From: DALYLB01 sp046154695
GTDB taxonomy: Bacteria; Acidobacteriota; Blastocatellia; RBC074
DNA: 24,735 nucleotides
Reading direction: 5' to 3'
Assembly (NCBI GenBank): GCA_046154695.1
Contig: JBJXFI010000401.1
Coordinates: forward strand, 1 to 24,735
The notes below the pieces were generated by a model. That model had not been told where the DNA came from and did not search any database. It saw only the letters and a list, made by a program, of their open reading frames with translations. Positions 15,291 through 23,083 of this stretch are shown one piece after another (the stretch's first letter is position 1; the number at the start of each line of letters is the position of its first letter). A program made the translations under genes and the position numbers.

Positions 15291-16229
15291 ATGGACGGAA
15301 ACAGTCTTCTCTTTTATTTGACCTTGTCGGCGGCGGTGGGCAGCGGATTTATGGCGTTTTACCTCTGGTGGGCTCGCCCGGCGAATCCGGTGGAGAGCCG
15401 CCTGAAGGAGATCAATCCGCGGCTGGCGGACGATTCGATTCCGCAGCCGGTCTCGACGATGATCGTCGATCGCGTCGCGAAGCGGCTGGAGCAGTTCGGG
15501 CCGGCGCCCAAGCCGCGCGATGTGCGGCGGTTGCGGCGGCGATTGAACATGGCGGGGTATTACGACGAGAATGCCGCGATGGTCTATCGCGTGATCCGCC
15601 TGGCCTGCGCCGTGATCTTTCCGGTGATCACCTTCTTTGTGCTGACGGTGCTCATGCGGCGGCCGATCGATCTCGGGACGGTGGGGCTGACGCTTCTGGG
15701 CGTGATCTACGGATTATTTCTGCCCTCGTTCTTCCTCTCGCGGATGATCAGCAACCGGAAGCGCCGCATCACGCGGGCGCTGCCGGACGCGCTGGACCTG
15801 ATGGTTGTCTGCGTCGAGGCGGGGCTCGGGCTCAATGCCGCCCTGCAGCGGGTCGGCCGGGAGATGGAGCTGGTCGAAAAGGACCTGTCCGAGGAGCTGG
15901 CGATCACCAACCGGGAGATCCGCGCCGGCAAACCGCGCGACGAGGCGCTACGCAATCTGGGGGATCGGACCGGCGTCGACGACATCAAATCGCTCGTCGC
16001 CATGCTCGTCCAGACCGACCGATTCGGGACCTCGATCGCCGACTCGCTCCGGGTCTTCGCCGATTCCATTCGCACCAAGCGCCGCCAGCGCGCCGAGGAG
16101 CAGGTCGCCAAGGCGGCCATCAAGTTGATTTTTCCGCTTCTGTTATTTATCTTTCCGGCGCTTTTCATTGTGCTGATGGGGCCGGCGATTATCAGAATTT
16201 CGGAGCTCTTCGGATTCATGAACCAATAG
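15291..16229 (+). CDS. tadC: Tad inner-membrane platform protein TadC
   Basis: A 312-residue T2SSF-domain protein, partner of TadB. It has an N-terminal helix (about 7-27), a cytoplasmic stretch with RRLRRRLNMAGYYDE typical of TadC, paired helices (about 100-150), then the F domain beginning RALPDALDLMVVCVEAGLGL and continuing through REIRAGKPRDEALRNLGDRTG. C-terminal helices lie at about 275-300. The motif VDDIKSLVAMLVQTDRFG is characteristic of the family. It closes the core Tad genes and is followed 51 bases later by a small membrane protein with its own ribosome binding site. Confidence 0.93.
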   Translation: MDGNSLLFYLTLSAAVGSGFMAFYLWWARPANPVESRLKEINPRLADDSIPQPVSTMIVDRVAKRLEQFGPAPKPRDVRRLRRRLNMAGYYDENAAMVYRVIRLACAVIFPVITFFVLTVLMRRPIDLGTVGLTLLGVIYGLFLPSFFLSRMISNRKRRITRALPDALDLMVVCVEAGLGLNAALQRVGREMELVEKDLSEELAITNREIRAGKPRDEALRNLGDRTGVDDIKSLVAMLVQTDRFGTSIADSLRVFADSIRTKRRQRAEEQVAKAAIKLIFPLLLFIFPALFIVLMGPAIIRISELFGFMNQ

Positions 16230-16280
16230 GAGACCGCGCCCCGGATGCAACATTTAGTCCATCGTATCAAGGAGACCCCC

Positions 16281-16442
16281 ATGCACATGCTGGCTGCTCT
16301 GTTGTTGCAAGCAGACCCTGAAAGACCTGATCTGACGCTGAATTACATCATCATTGGAATTCTCCTGCTCGTCGCGGCCGTGTTGAGCGTGATCGTCGTG
16401 CGCCGTCGCATGCGGGAACGGGATGATGAATGGGACCGATAG
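16281..16442 (+). CDS. 53-aa single-span membrane protein, unknown function
   Basis: I do not recognise this as a named family. The start at 16281 is chosen because GGAG (16271-16274) stands six bases upstream; an earlier in-frame ATG at 16245 lacks such a site. The protein has a short N-terminus with a weakly hydrophobic start (MLAALLLQ), an acidic/proline segment (DPERPD), one clear membrane helix (about 22-40, YIIIGILLLVAAVLSVIVV), and a strongly charged tail RRRMRERDDEWDR. The positive residues directly after the helix predict the tail is cytoplasmic. Lying just behind tadC and reading the same way, it could be a small accessory or regulatory subunit of the Tad platform, but this is inference from position. 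Confidence 0.7.
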   Translation: MHMLAALLLQADPERPDLTLNYIIIGILLLVAAVLSVIVVRRRMRERDDEWDR

Positions 16443-16458
16443 GGATTGGCCGCCATCC

Positions 16459-16476
16459 GCGGCCGGCAAAGGCCGC
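16459..16476. repeat. GCGGCC/GGCCGC hairpin
   Basis: GCGGCC (16459-16464) and GGCCGC (16471-16476) are perfect inverted copies around a six-base loop. TTTT occurs ten bases later (16486-16489), too far for a standard terminator. It lies between the 53-aa gene and the DUF192 gene. Confidence 0.35.
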
Positions 16477-16564
16477 CGCTGCCGCTTTTGGATGACAGCC
16501 CGAAAGAATCGCCATCCTGGGGCCCGCCCGATGAGCCCCCGGATGAGCGGATCCGCGATGACGA

Positions 16565-16912
16565 ATGAAGCTCTTTCACCGCACGACCGGAGATTGCCTG
16601 GCTGAGGAGGTCGTGCTGGCAAACACGTTTTTCAAGCGGCTTCGCGGACTGATGTTCCGCCGCCGCCTCGCCCCCATTGAAGCGCTTTGGCTGCGCCCCT
16701 GCAACGGCGTCCACACATTCTGGATGCTCTTTGCAATCGATGTGATCTTCCTCGATCACGAATTGCGAATCGTCAAGCTGGTTGAAAACATGCGCCCGTT
16801 TCGTGTGACGAAACCGCATCTCCGCGCCCGGAGCGTGATGGAGATGCAGGCCCATATGATCTCGAAGGCCGGTCTCAAGGTCGGAGATCAGCTTGAGGTC
16901 CGGCGTCCTTAG
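16565..16912 (+). CDS. DUF192 family protein
   Basis: A 115-residue protein matching the DUF192 (UPF0127) pattern over its full length: RLRGLMFR (25-32), LWLRPCNGVHTFWMLFAIDV (41-60), IFLD (61-64), RIVKLVENMRPF (68-79) and a C-terminal VMEM...GLKVGDQLEV. Many family members carry a signal peptide, but this one does not, so it is probably cytoplasmic. Molecular function is not established for the family. DUF192 genes often sit next to Tad genes, so a link to pilus assembly is plausible. The ATG at 16565 lacks a clear ribosome binding site. The gap to the next gene is 40 bases. Confidence 0.88.
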   Translation: MKLFHRTTGDCLAEEVVLANTFFKRLRGLMFRRRLAPIEALWLRPCNGVHTFWMLFAIDVIFLDHELRIVKLVENMRPFRVTKPHLRARSVMEMQAHMISKAGLKVGDQLEVRRP

Positions 16913-16952
16913 ACGCGGGAAACAGACCGTCCCCCGAACCTGAAAATCTGGT

Positions 16953-18632
16953 GTGAATGAGACGATGACGGAAACGGCGCCGCGAAAACGCCGGCCACGG
17001 GAGAGCCGTGTCGGCGGGATTGCCAGATGGTTTCTGCCCTCGATCGCCAGCCTGAGCCTGTTGTTGGTCTTCTATTTGCTGATCGCCAACGCATCGCGGT
17101 TTCTGCTGGACAGTGACACGGGCTGGCATATCCGAACGGGGGAGATGATTCTCGGGCAGCGGGCGATTCCGCGGCGCGATCCGTTCTCTTACACGATGGG
17201 CGGGCGCGAATGGTTCGCCTGGGAGTGGCTGGCGGACGCGGGGATGGCCGGGCTGCATGCCTGGCGCGGCCTGGCGGGAATCGTCATGGCGGCGTTTCTG
17301 CTCTTGCTGGCGAGCTTCGCGGCCCTGAACGAGTTGATGCGGCGGCGGGGCGCCGATCCTTTCATCGCCCTGGCGGTGACGGTGCTGGGAACGGTGGGGA
17401 CGATCGTCCATTGGCTGGCGAGGCCGCACCTGCTCTCGATTCTGCTGATGGTCGCCTGGGTTGCGATCGTCGAGGGATATCGCCGGGACCGGTCCCGGTG
17501 GATCTGGGGGGCGCCGCTGCTGATCGTCCTCTGGGCGAATCTGCATGGCGCTTTTGTCGCCACCTTCGTCGTGCTCGGCGTCTATCTCGCCGGCGACTGG
17601 CTGGAACGGGCGGTTCGCGGCGAAGCGTGGACCGCGGCGACCCGGAAAATCCTGCGGACGTACCTGCTGGTGGGGGCGCTCTCGGTTCTGGCCTCTATGG
17701 CGACGCCCCACGGCGTTCGGCTGTACGCCCATTTGTGGCGATACCTGACCGACACCCGGCTGCTGGCCTCGATCAGCGAGTTTCAATCGCCCAACTTCCA
17801 TTCGTTGGACGGGAAGCTGATCGAGATCTTTCTGCTGCTGGGGGCGGTCGCCGCGATCAACGCGCTTCGGCAGCGGCGGTTTGTCGAGACGGGCCTGCTG
17901 GTTTTGTGGGGCCATATGACGCTGCAATCGGAGCGCCACGTGACGATGCTGGTCGTGATGCTGGCCCCGATGATCGCCGAACAGTTGACCCGGCTGGCGG
18001 CGGAGGCCGGCGACCGGATCGCGTCCATTAATATTGCATCTAATTATGCGTCCGGGGCGAAAGTATTTCGTGCCGTCCGGGGCTGGTATCGTGATACGAT
18101 GGCGATCAACGCGCAGTTGAACGGCGCGTTCGTCCATATCGCCGTCCTGCTCTTCCTCTTCTGGGCGAGCGGCAGCTCGATGGCGGAAAAGATTCTCTCG
18201 CCCCGATTCGATCCCCGGCGTCATCCCGTTGAGGCGGTCGACTTTGTCCTCAATCAGGGGCCGCGGGAATTGGCCGGCAATCTCTTTTCGAGCGATCAGT
18301 ATGGCGGGTATTTGATCTACCGCCTGTTCCCTGAATTCAAGGTCTTCGTCGATGGGCGAAGCGATTTTTACCGGCAGGGAAGCGTGCTCGATGATGTCGA
18401 TAAGCTTCTGTTGATCAAGCCCGAATGGGCGGGCGTGCTCGACAAATACGGGGTTCAATGGATGGTCCTCAAGCGGGATGAGCCGCTGTCGCTGCTGGCG
18501 CGGGCGACCGGGCAATGGGTGGTCGCGCACGAGGACCGGACAGCCCAGATATTGATGCGAAGAAACAATTCCCCCGTGACTCAAGCAGTCCATGGCGCGG
18601 CGAAGGGCGTTCCCGGGAATCCTCTTCAATGA
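16953..18632 (+). CDS. GT-C-like multi-span membrane protein
   Basis: A 559-residue protein with roughly nine to eleven hydrophobic segments. After the first helix (about 29-47) comes LLDSDTGWHIRTGEMIL (51-67) and PRRDPFSYTMGGREWFAWEW (73-92). This acidic first loop (D53, D55, D76) resembles those of GT-C glycosyltransferases and of large hypothetical membrane proteins common in Acidobacteriota. The C-terminal 160 residues look soluble and include FVDGRSDFY. It could act on a lipid-linked sugar, perhaps to glycosylate pilin or build an extracellular polysaccharide; neither donor nor acceptor is known. The frame starts at GTG 16953, with ATG 16965 an alternative, and neither has a strong ribosome binding site. 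It lies 21 bases before the TPR gene, so the two are co-transcribed. Confidence 0.65.
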   Translation: MNETMTETAPRKRRPRESRVGGIARWFLPSIASLSLLLVFYLLIANASRFLLDSDTGWHIRTGEMILGQRAIPRRDPFSYTMGGREWFAWEWLADAGMAGLHAWRGLAGIVMAAFLLLLASFAALNELMRRRGADPFIALAVTVLGTVGTIVHWLARPHLLSILLMVAWVAIVEGYRRDRSRWIWGAPLLIVLWANLHGAFVATFVVLGVYLAGDWLERAVRGEAWTAATRKILRTYLLVGALSVLASMATPHGVRLYAHLWRYLTDTRLLASISEFQSPNFHSLDGKLIEIFLLLGAVAAINALRQRRFVETGLLVLWGHMTLQSERHVTMLVVMLAPMIAEQLTRLAAEAGDRIASINIASNYASGAKVFRAVRGWYRDTMAINAQLNGAFVHIAVLLFLFWASGSSMAEKILSPRFDPRRHPVEAVDFVLNQGPRELAGNLFSSDQYGGYLIYRLFPEFKVFVDGRSDFYRQGSVLDDVDKLLLIKPEWAGVLDKYGVQWMVLKRDEPLSLLARATGQWVVAHEDRTAQILMRRNNSPVTQAVHGAAKGVPGNPLQ

Positions 18633-18653
18633 TTGCCAGAAAGGTTGTCGATT

Positions 18654-19751
18654 ATGGCTAACAAGAAAAACGGAAACGAGTGGCTCCGCCTCCTGCGTCA
18701 GCCCATGGTTCTTTCGGTGCTGGTCCTCTCGGTGGCGTTTGCCGCGGCGATGGCGGTTCCGGGGGTGCGCCACAATCTCGGCGCGAAGCTCGATGCCGGC
18801 GCGAATCATTTTCTCTTTGACGGAGACATCGAAGGCGAGGGCGATCCGGCCGACGCCGCGCAGGAGAGCGCCGATCCGAACGGCAAGAAGCCGAACCGGA
18901 TCAAGCGGATCGTCGGCGCGCCGGTCCGCCTCTTTGCCCGGCTCTTCAAGGGCGGGAATAATAATAATAACGATGTCGCGCGGAGGAGCACCGACAAGGA
19001 CGCGGAGCGGATGAAGATTGTTCCCGTCAACCGGACCATCAACGGCGTCCCGGGCGAGATTGCCGACACCAACGGCACGACCCGCGAGGCCTCGACCGCC
19101 GAGGCCGCCGCGCAGAATCTCTTCGATGAGGCCGTGACGCTTCACGACAAGGGGCGCCTCGACGGCGCGATCGAAAAGCTGATCGCCGCCACTGTCCTCA
19201 ATTCGAGTTTCGCCGAGGCCTTCAATCTGCTCGCCGTCTGCCACGATGAGAAAGGCGACTACAAGTCCGCCCAGGACGAGTACAAGAAGGCGCTCAAACT
19301 CGATTCGAACAATGCGCGCTTCCTGAACAATATCGGGTATTCGTACTACCTGTCGGGCGACAACGGGAATGCGGTGAAGTGGTACAACAAGGGGCTCAAG
19401 GTCACCCCCAACGATCGCCGGATGCACAACAACATCGGCCTGGCCTACGGCCGCAAGGGCGATTACGACAAGGCCCGGGACCATTTCAAGGTCGCCGTGG
19501 GCGAGACCGGAGCCAATCTCAATCTCGGCTACGTCTACAGCCAGCAGGGCAAGTTCGATCAGGCCATCCGGCATTATGAGGCCGCGCTCCAGTCGCAGCC
19601 CAATTCGCTGCCGGCGCTCTCGAATCTGTCGCAGCTCTATGAGCGCACGGGGCGCCTGCGCGAGGCCGCCGTGCTCAACGAGCAGTACAAGAGGCTGAAT
19701 ACGGCCGCGCGCCAGAAGGATCAGACCGCCGGTCAGGACCAGGATCAATGA
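18654..19751 (+). CDS. TadD-like TPR protein
   Basis: A 365-residue protein with a membrane anchor (about 17-36), a hydrophilic Asp/Asn-rich linker and about six tetratricopeptide repeats (roughly 152-350). The repeats show the usual spacing, for example AEAFNLLAVCHDEKGDYKSA, ARFLNNIGYSYYLSGDNGNA, and RMHNNIGLAYGRKGDYDKA. TPR proteins of this kind (TadD) support secretin assembly and localisation in Tad systems. Here an anchored rather than lipidated form is predicted, since there is no lipobox cysteine. ATG 18654 is preferred, with GAAAGG about ten bases upstream; the frame is open to a TTG at 18633. The linker contains a run of five asparagines encoded by an AAT/AAC microsatellite at about 18957-18971. 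Confidence 0.82.
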   Translation: MANKKNGNEWLRLLRQPMVLSVLVLSVAFAAAMAVPGVRHNLGAKLDAGANHFLFDGDIEGEGDPADAAQESADPNGKKPNRIKRIVGAPVRLFARLFKGGNNNNNDVARRSTDKDAERMKIVPVNRTINGVPGEIADTNGTTREASTAEAAAQNLFDEAVTLHDKGRLDGAIEKLIAATVLNSSFAEAFNLLAVCHDEKGDYKSAQDEYKKALKLDSNNARFLNNIGYSYYLSGDNGNAVKWYNKGLKVTPNDRRMHNNIGLAYGRKGDYDKARDHFKVAVGETGANLNLGYVYSQQGKFDQAIRHYEAALQSQPNSLPALSNLSQLYERTGRLREAAVLNEQYKRLNTAARQKDQTAGQDQDQ

Positions 19752-19775
19752 TCGACGGCGGCAAGAGGACGGGAT

Positions 19776-19848
19776 AACGGAATAGACGGAAATAACGGAA
19801 CAAACTGAAGGGCAGACGCTTGAATCCGTTATTTCCGTTTGTTCCGTT
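19776..19848. repeat. 23-bp inverted repeat built from 9-bp tandem units
   Basis: Bases 19776-19798 pair with 19826-19848 over 23 positions: 21 Watson-Crick and two G-U pairs in RNA. The loop is 27 bases. Each arm is itself a tandem repeat: the left side reads ACGGAATAG, ACGGAAATA, ACGGAACAA in nine-base steps, and the right arm contains the same units reversed. A further GAGGA/TCCTC pairing extends the base. It separates the TPR gene from the AAA+ gene. The structure could act as a strong bidirectional hairpin terminator-like element, although no T-run follows directly, or be a dispersed mobile repeat. Confidence 0.75.
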
Positions 19849-19895
19849 CCTCTCTGCTGTGATTTTTATGCTGACTGTCTGGGGATAAGAACCAT

Positions 19896-21173
19896 ATGAA
19901 TGACGGAGTGAGAAAAGCCAAGACGCAGCCCTTTTCGCCGCCGCTTCCCGAGACGGTGGAAGCGACGGGGCTCTCCTTTCAGTTTCTCGCCGATCTGGCG
20001 CTTAAAACGTCCTCGACCGAGAGTTCGCTGACGACGGCGACGATTTCGGAGCGGATGTGCCTGCCGGCGCCGTTGACGGAACAGTTGATGCAGCATCTCT
20101 ATCGCGAAAAGCTGGTCGAGATTCGCGGCAACGTCGGTTTCAACAACAACCGGTACGCGGTGCTCGATCGCGGATGGGAGCAGAACAAGCGGTTGATGGA
20201 GATCTCCGGCTACGTCGGTCCCGCGCCGGTCTCGCTCGCGGCCTACACGGCGATGATGCGGTCGCAGGCGCAGCCAGAGGATATGGTCGGCCCCGACCGC
20301 GTGGCGGAATCGTTCTCGGATCTGGTGCTTCCCGACAGCCTGCTGCAGACGCTGGGATTCGCGATCAACTCGCGCCGCAGCCTCTTCATCTCCGGAGTTC
20401 CCGGAACGGGGAAGACGTCGATCGCCGAGCGGATCAACACCGCCTTGCACACGCCGGTCTGGATCCCCTACGCCGTCGCGGTGGATGAGCACGTGATCAA
20501 CCTGTATGACGGGCACAATCACGATCGCACGCAGGACGAGGACAATTTCGAGATCTACGACAAGCGCTGGCTTCGGATCTCGCGGCCGCTGATCATTGTC
20601 GGCGGTGAAATGACGATCGAGAGCACCGACCTGATCTATAACCGCGCCGCGCGATATTACGAGGCCCCGTTTCAGATGAAGGCCAACTGCGGCACCCTGG
20701 TCATCGATGATTTCGGGCGCCAGCGGGTCGAGCCGGAAGAGCTGCTCAACCGGTGGATCATTCCGCTCGAACGAAAAGTCGATTTTCTGACCCTGCACAC
20801 GGGAAAGAAGATCAGCGTGCCCTTCGAGGAGCTGGTCGTCTTTTCGACCAACCTCGTGGTGAAGGACCTGGTCGATGAAGCCTTCCTGCGCCGGATGGGA
20901 TACCGCGTCCAGATCGAACCGCCCAGTGAAAAGATCTATCGCGACATCTTCGAGCGGCGGGCCGAGATGACGGGGGTGAGCTATGATCCGCTCCTGCTCG
21001 ATTATCTGATCGCGAAATATCCGGCGGAGAAGCGCACGATGAAGGCCTGCGAGCCGCGCGATCTGCTCAACCGGTTCCTGGATATCTGCCAGTACAAGGA
21101 GCTGCAGCCGACGCTTACGCGGGAGCTGCTCGACCTGGCCTGGGACAACTATTTCGGAATGGCCCACGCCTGA
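19896..21173 (+). CDS. Winged-helix plus AAA+ ATPase
   Basis: A 425-residue cytoplasmic ATPase. The N-terminal 120 residues look like a winged-helix domain (TISERMCLPAPLTEQLMQHL, LVEIRGNVGFNNNRYAVLD). The AAA+ core has Walker A GVPGTGKTS (167-175), Walker B TLVIDD (267-272), a sensor-1-like STN (317-319), and LRRM (331-334) as a possible arginine-finger region. It resembles AAA+ proteins, annotated only as 'ATP-binding protein', that recur near Tad/Flp genes in Acidobacteriota-like genomes. No protease or DNA-replication partner is visible. It might remodel a pilus or envelope complex, or couple ATP use to DNA or protein binding through the winged helix; these are inferences. The ATG at 19896 has only a distant GGGG upstream. 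Confidence 0.75.
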   Translation: MNDGVRKAKTQPFSPPLPETVEATGLSFQFLADLALKTSSTESSLTTATISERMCLPAPLTEQLMQHLYREKLVEIRGNVGFNNNRYAVLDRGWEQNKRLMEISGYVGPAPVSLAAYTAMMRSQAQPEDMVGPDRVAESFSDLVLPDSLLQTLGFAINSRRSLFISGVPGTGKTSIAERINTALHTPVWIPYAVAVDEHVINLYDGHNHDRTQDEDNFEIYDKRWLRISRPLIIVGGEMTIESTDLIYNRAARYYEAPFQMKANCGTLVIDDFGRQRVEPEELLNRWIIPLERKVDFLTLHTGKKISVPFEELVVFSTNLVVKDLVDEAFLRRMGYRVQIEPPSEKIYRDIFERRAEMTGVSYDPLLLDYLIAKYPAEKRTMKACEPRDLLNRFLDICQYKELQPTLTRELLDLAWDNYFGMAHA

Positions 21174-21226
21174 TTTTTTGTATCGCGAGCATTGCGCTTG
21201 CGAGAGTTCATCCTCGAAACGAGAGC

Positions 21227-22147
21227 ATGCCCGGATCCGGTTCGAAAAAACGATTCTCGCGAATGTTGCTGCGTGCGGGCTGCGCGCTGATTCTGCTGTG
21301 CGGGATCGGGCGCGCGGATGAACTGCACCTGCGGGATGGCCGCGTCGTGCGGGCGGAGGAGAGTTGGGAGGTCGGCGATGCGATCTGGTACCGGCAGGGG
21401 AAGGTGATCGCGTCCTTTCCCAAGGCGGATGTCGTTCGAATCACGAAGCCGGAGGCGGCCGCCGAACCGAAGCTCGCCGGACCGGCGCTTTCCGGAGGCG
21501 CGGCGCCGGGCGGCGTGTTGAAGGTCGAGGATGTGGAGACCCGCCAGGTTTCGCGCATTCTGCTCAAGGGCGGCGCCTCGATCGACGCCGACCAGGTCTG
21601 GGAAACTCAGGATCGAATCGGCTACCGGCTCGGCAAGATGCAGACCTTCGTCGATCGCGCGGACGTCGAGCGGGTCGTCCGGAACGTCCCGGTCCTCGAA
21701 GAGAAGCCGCCGCAAGCCTCCCAGTCGCTCCGCTATTCGACGGGACATCGCGGCCTCGATCAGTTGATCGTTTATAATGCCGACCGGTATGGCGTCGATC
21801 CGACGCTGGTCTTCCTGGTGATGCGCGCCGAATCCGGCTTCAACCATCGGGCCGTCTCCCGCGTCGGCGCGCGGGGGTTGATGCAATTGATGCCCGATAC
21901 CGCGCGGCGCCTGGGCGTCCGCAATATTCATGATCCGGTTCAGAATGTCGATGCCGGAACCCGGTACCTGCGGACCCTCCTCGAGATGTTCAACGGCGAT
22001 TTGAATCTCGCCCTCGCGGGATATAATGCCGGAGAGAATGCGGTGATCAGATACGGCCGCCGCGTTCCACCCTATCGCGAAACGATCAATTATGTCTGGC
22101 GGATCAACACGGCCTATCGCCGCGCGATGGCCGCCGCCGCGCGTTAG
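21227..22147 (+). CDS. Exported lytic transglycosylase with duplicated N-terminal module
   Basis: A peptidoglycan-cleaving SLT/goose-lysozyme-like enzyme, probably periplasmic. The 306-residue protein has a signal peptide (to about residue 30) and then two copies of a small module (about 32-72 and 110-150) related by an exact 78-residue shift. The SLT domain is at about 175-300. Catalytic E202 stands in MRAESGFNHRAVS, followed by GARGLMQLMPDTA, NIHDPVQNVDAGTRYL and LALAGYNAGENAV, all family hallmarks. The N-terminal module (pattern G...A...WE..D.I.YR.GK...ADV.RI) is of a type seen in many exported acidobacterial proteins. It could open the wall for the Tad machinery. The start is ATG 21227; ATG 21263 would remove part of the signal peptide. 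Confidence 0.9.
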   Translation: MPGSGSKKRFSRMLLRAGCALILLCGIGRADELHLRDGRVVRAEESWEVGDAIWYRQGKVIASFPKADVVRITKPEAAAEPKLAGPALSGGAAPGGVLKVEDVETRQVSRILLKGGASIDADQVWETQDRIGYRLGKMQTFVDRADVERVVRNVPVLEEKPPQASQSLRYSTGHRGLDQLIVYNADRYGVDPTLVFLVMRAESGFNHRAVSRVGARGLMQLMPDTARRLGVRNIHDPVQNVDAGTRYLRTLLEMFNGDLNLALAGYNAGENAVIRYGRRVPPYRETINYVWRINTAYRRAMAAAAR

Positions 22148-22200
22148 CCTCACCCTGACAGCAGTGCTCGATCAACAGGCTCCACACAGGAGGATATGTA

Positions 22201-22968
22201 ATGAAGTATCTCGCCCCTCTTTGCCTGACAATTGCCTTCACGCTGGCTTCGGCCGGCCCCGCCGCCGCCCAGATCCGGTCCGAGGCCGGCACGAGCGAGG
22301 TGCTGACGAATGAGTCCGTCATCAATCTCTCGCGGGCCGGATTCAAGGACCGCACGATCATCATGCTGATTCGATCCTCCGAGACGCGCTTCGATATTTC
22401 GACGCCGCGGCTGGTGGAGTTGAAGAAGCGGGGCGTGAAAGAGCAGGTGATCACCGCGATGATCGAGCGCACGAATATGGGATTGTCCGCGCAGCGAATG
22501 ACCAGCCTGCGGGATGACGAGTTCTTCGCCAAGGACGATGACGCCTTCTTCAATGGGCCGATCTTCAAGCAATTGCCCACCGAGAAGGAGGCCAAGCGCC
22601 GGGAAGACGAGGCCATGATCTTCGGATCGCAATCCGGCTCCAAGAGCGCGACGCAGTCGCGCGGCACAGGACCCAACGTCAGTGGCTCCACGCAGGGAGA
22701 GGTGATGGGCTCGGCCTCGGTTCGCATCATCCGCCCCCCCTCCGAATCGGGCGGGGAGCCGAAACTCCAGCGCGCCGCGAAACTCGACAATCAGGGCGTC
22801 CTCGAAATGATTCAGGCCGGATTCTCCGAAGGGACGATTCTGCGGAAGATCGAAACCTCCCAGGTCGATTTCGACCTCTCGCAGAAGGCCCTCTCCGATC
22901 TGCGCCAGAATCGCGCCACCGAACGCATCATCCGCGCGATGACCACGGCGATGGCGGAGTCGAAATAG
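22201..22968 (+). CDS. Exported protein with a duplicated 55-residue module, unknown function
   Basis: The start is certain: AGGAGG at 22188-22193 precedes the ATG by seven bases. The 255-residue product has a signal peptide ending near AAAQ (residue 24). Two modules (about 35-88 and 195-248) align without gaps at a 160-residue offset. Shared residues include N37/N197, V40/V200, the AGF at 46-48/206-208, T52-I53/T212-I213, S60/S220, FD at 64-65/224-225, L71/L231, L74/L234, E81/E241 and AM at 86-87/246-247. Between them is a charged, Ser/Gly-rich linker. The module resembles short helical repeats in exported acidobacterial proteins, but I cannot give a firm family name. It reads in the same direction 53 bases after the transglycosylase. 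Confidence 0.75.
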   Translation: MKYLAPLCLTIAFTLASAGPAAAQIRSEAGTSEVLTNESVINLSRAGFKDRTIIMLIRSSETRFDISTPRLVELKKRGVKEQVITAMIERTNMGLSAQRMTSLRDDEFFAKDDDAFFNGPIFKQLPTEKEAKRREDEAMIFGSQSGSKSATQSRGTGPNVSGSTQGEVMGSASVRIIRPPSESGGEPKLQRAAKLDNQGVLEMIQAGFSEGTILRKIETSQVDFDLSQKALSDLRQNRATERIIRAMTTAMAESK

Positions 22969-22972
22969 AGTT

Positions 22973-23083
22973 GTCGGTTGTCGGTTGCTGAGCGGATTTT
23001 TCGAAGTGAATCGTTCTCATGTTGCAATGTAATCCCGGAATAATGAGACCAATGAAACCGGCAACCGAGAACCGACAACCGAC
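22973..23083. repeat. Long-range 14-bp inverted repeat of GTTGTCGGTT type
   Basis: GTCGGTTGTCGGTT at 22973-22986 is the exact reverse complement of AACCGACAACCGAC at 23070-23083. Each arm is a tandem of a seven-base unit. The right arm reaches into the proposed 5' coding end of the VWA gene, so the first codons may derive from the repeat. The 83-base loop includes the candidate start codons. Confidence 0.6.

Noticed and set aside
16875..19748. 957-codon minus-strand frame
   Set aside because: Very long but antisense to three coherent genes (end of DUF192, GT-C-like, TPR). Its composition is biased to Arg, Gln, Asp and His with no recognisable domain.
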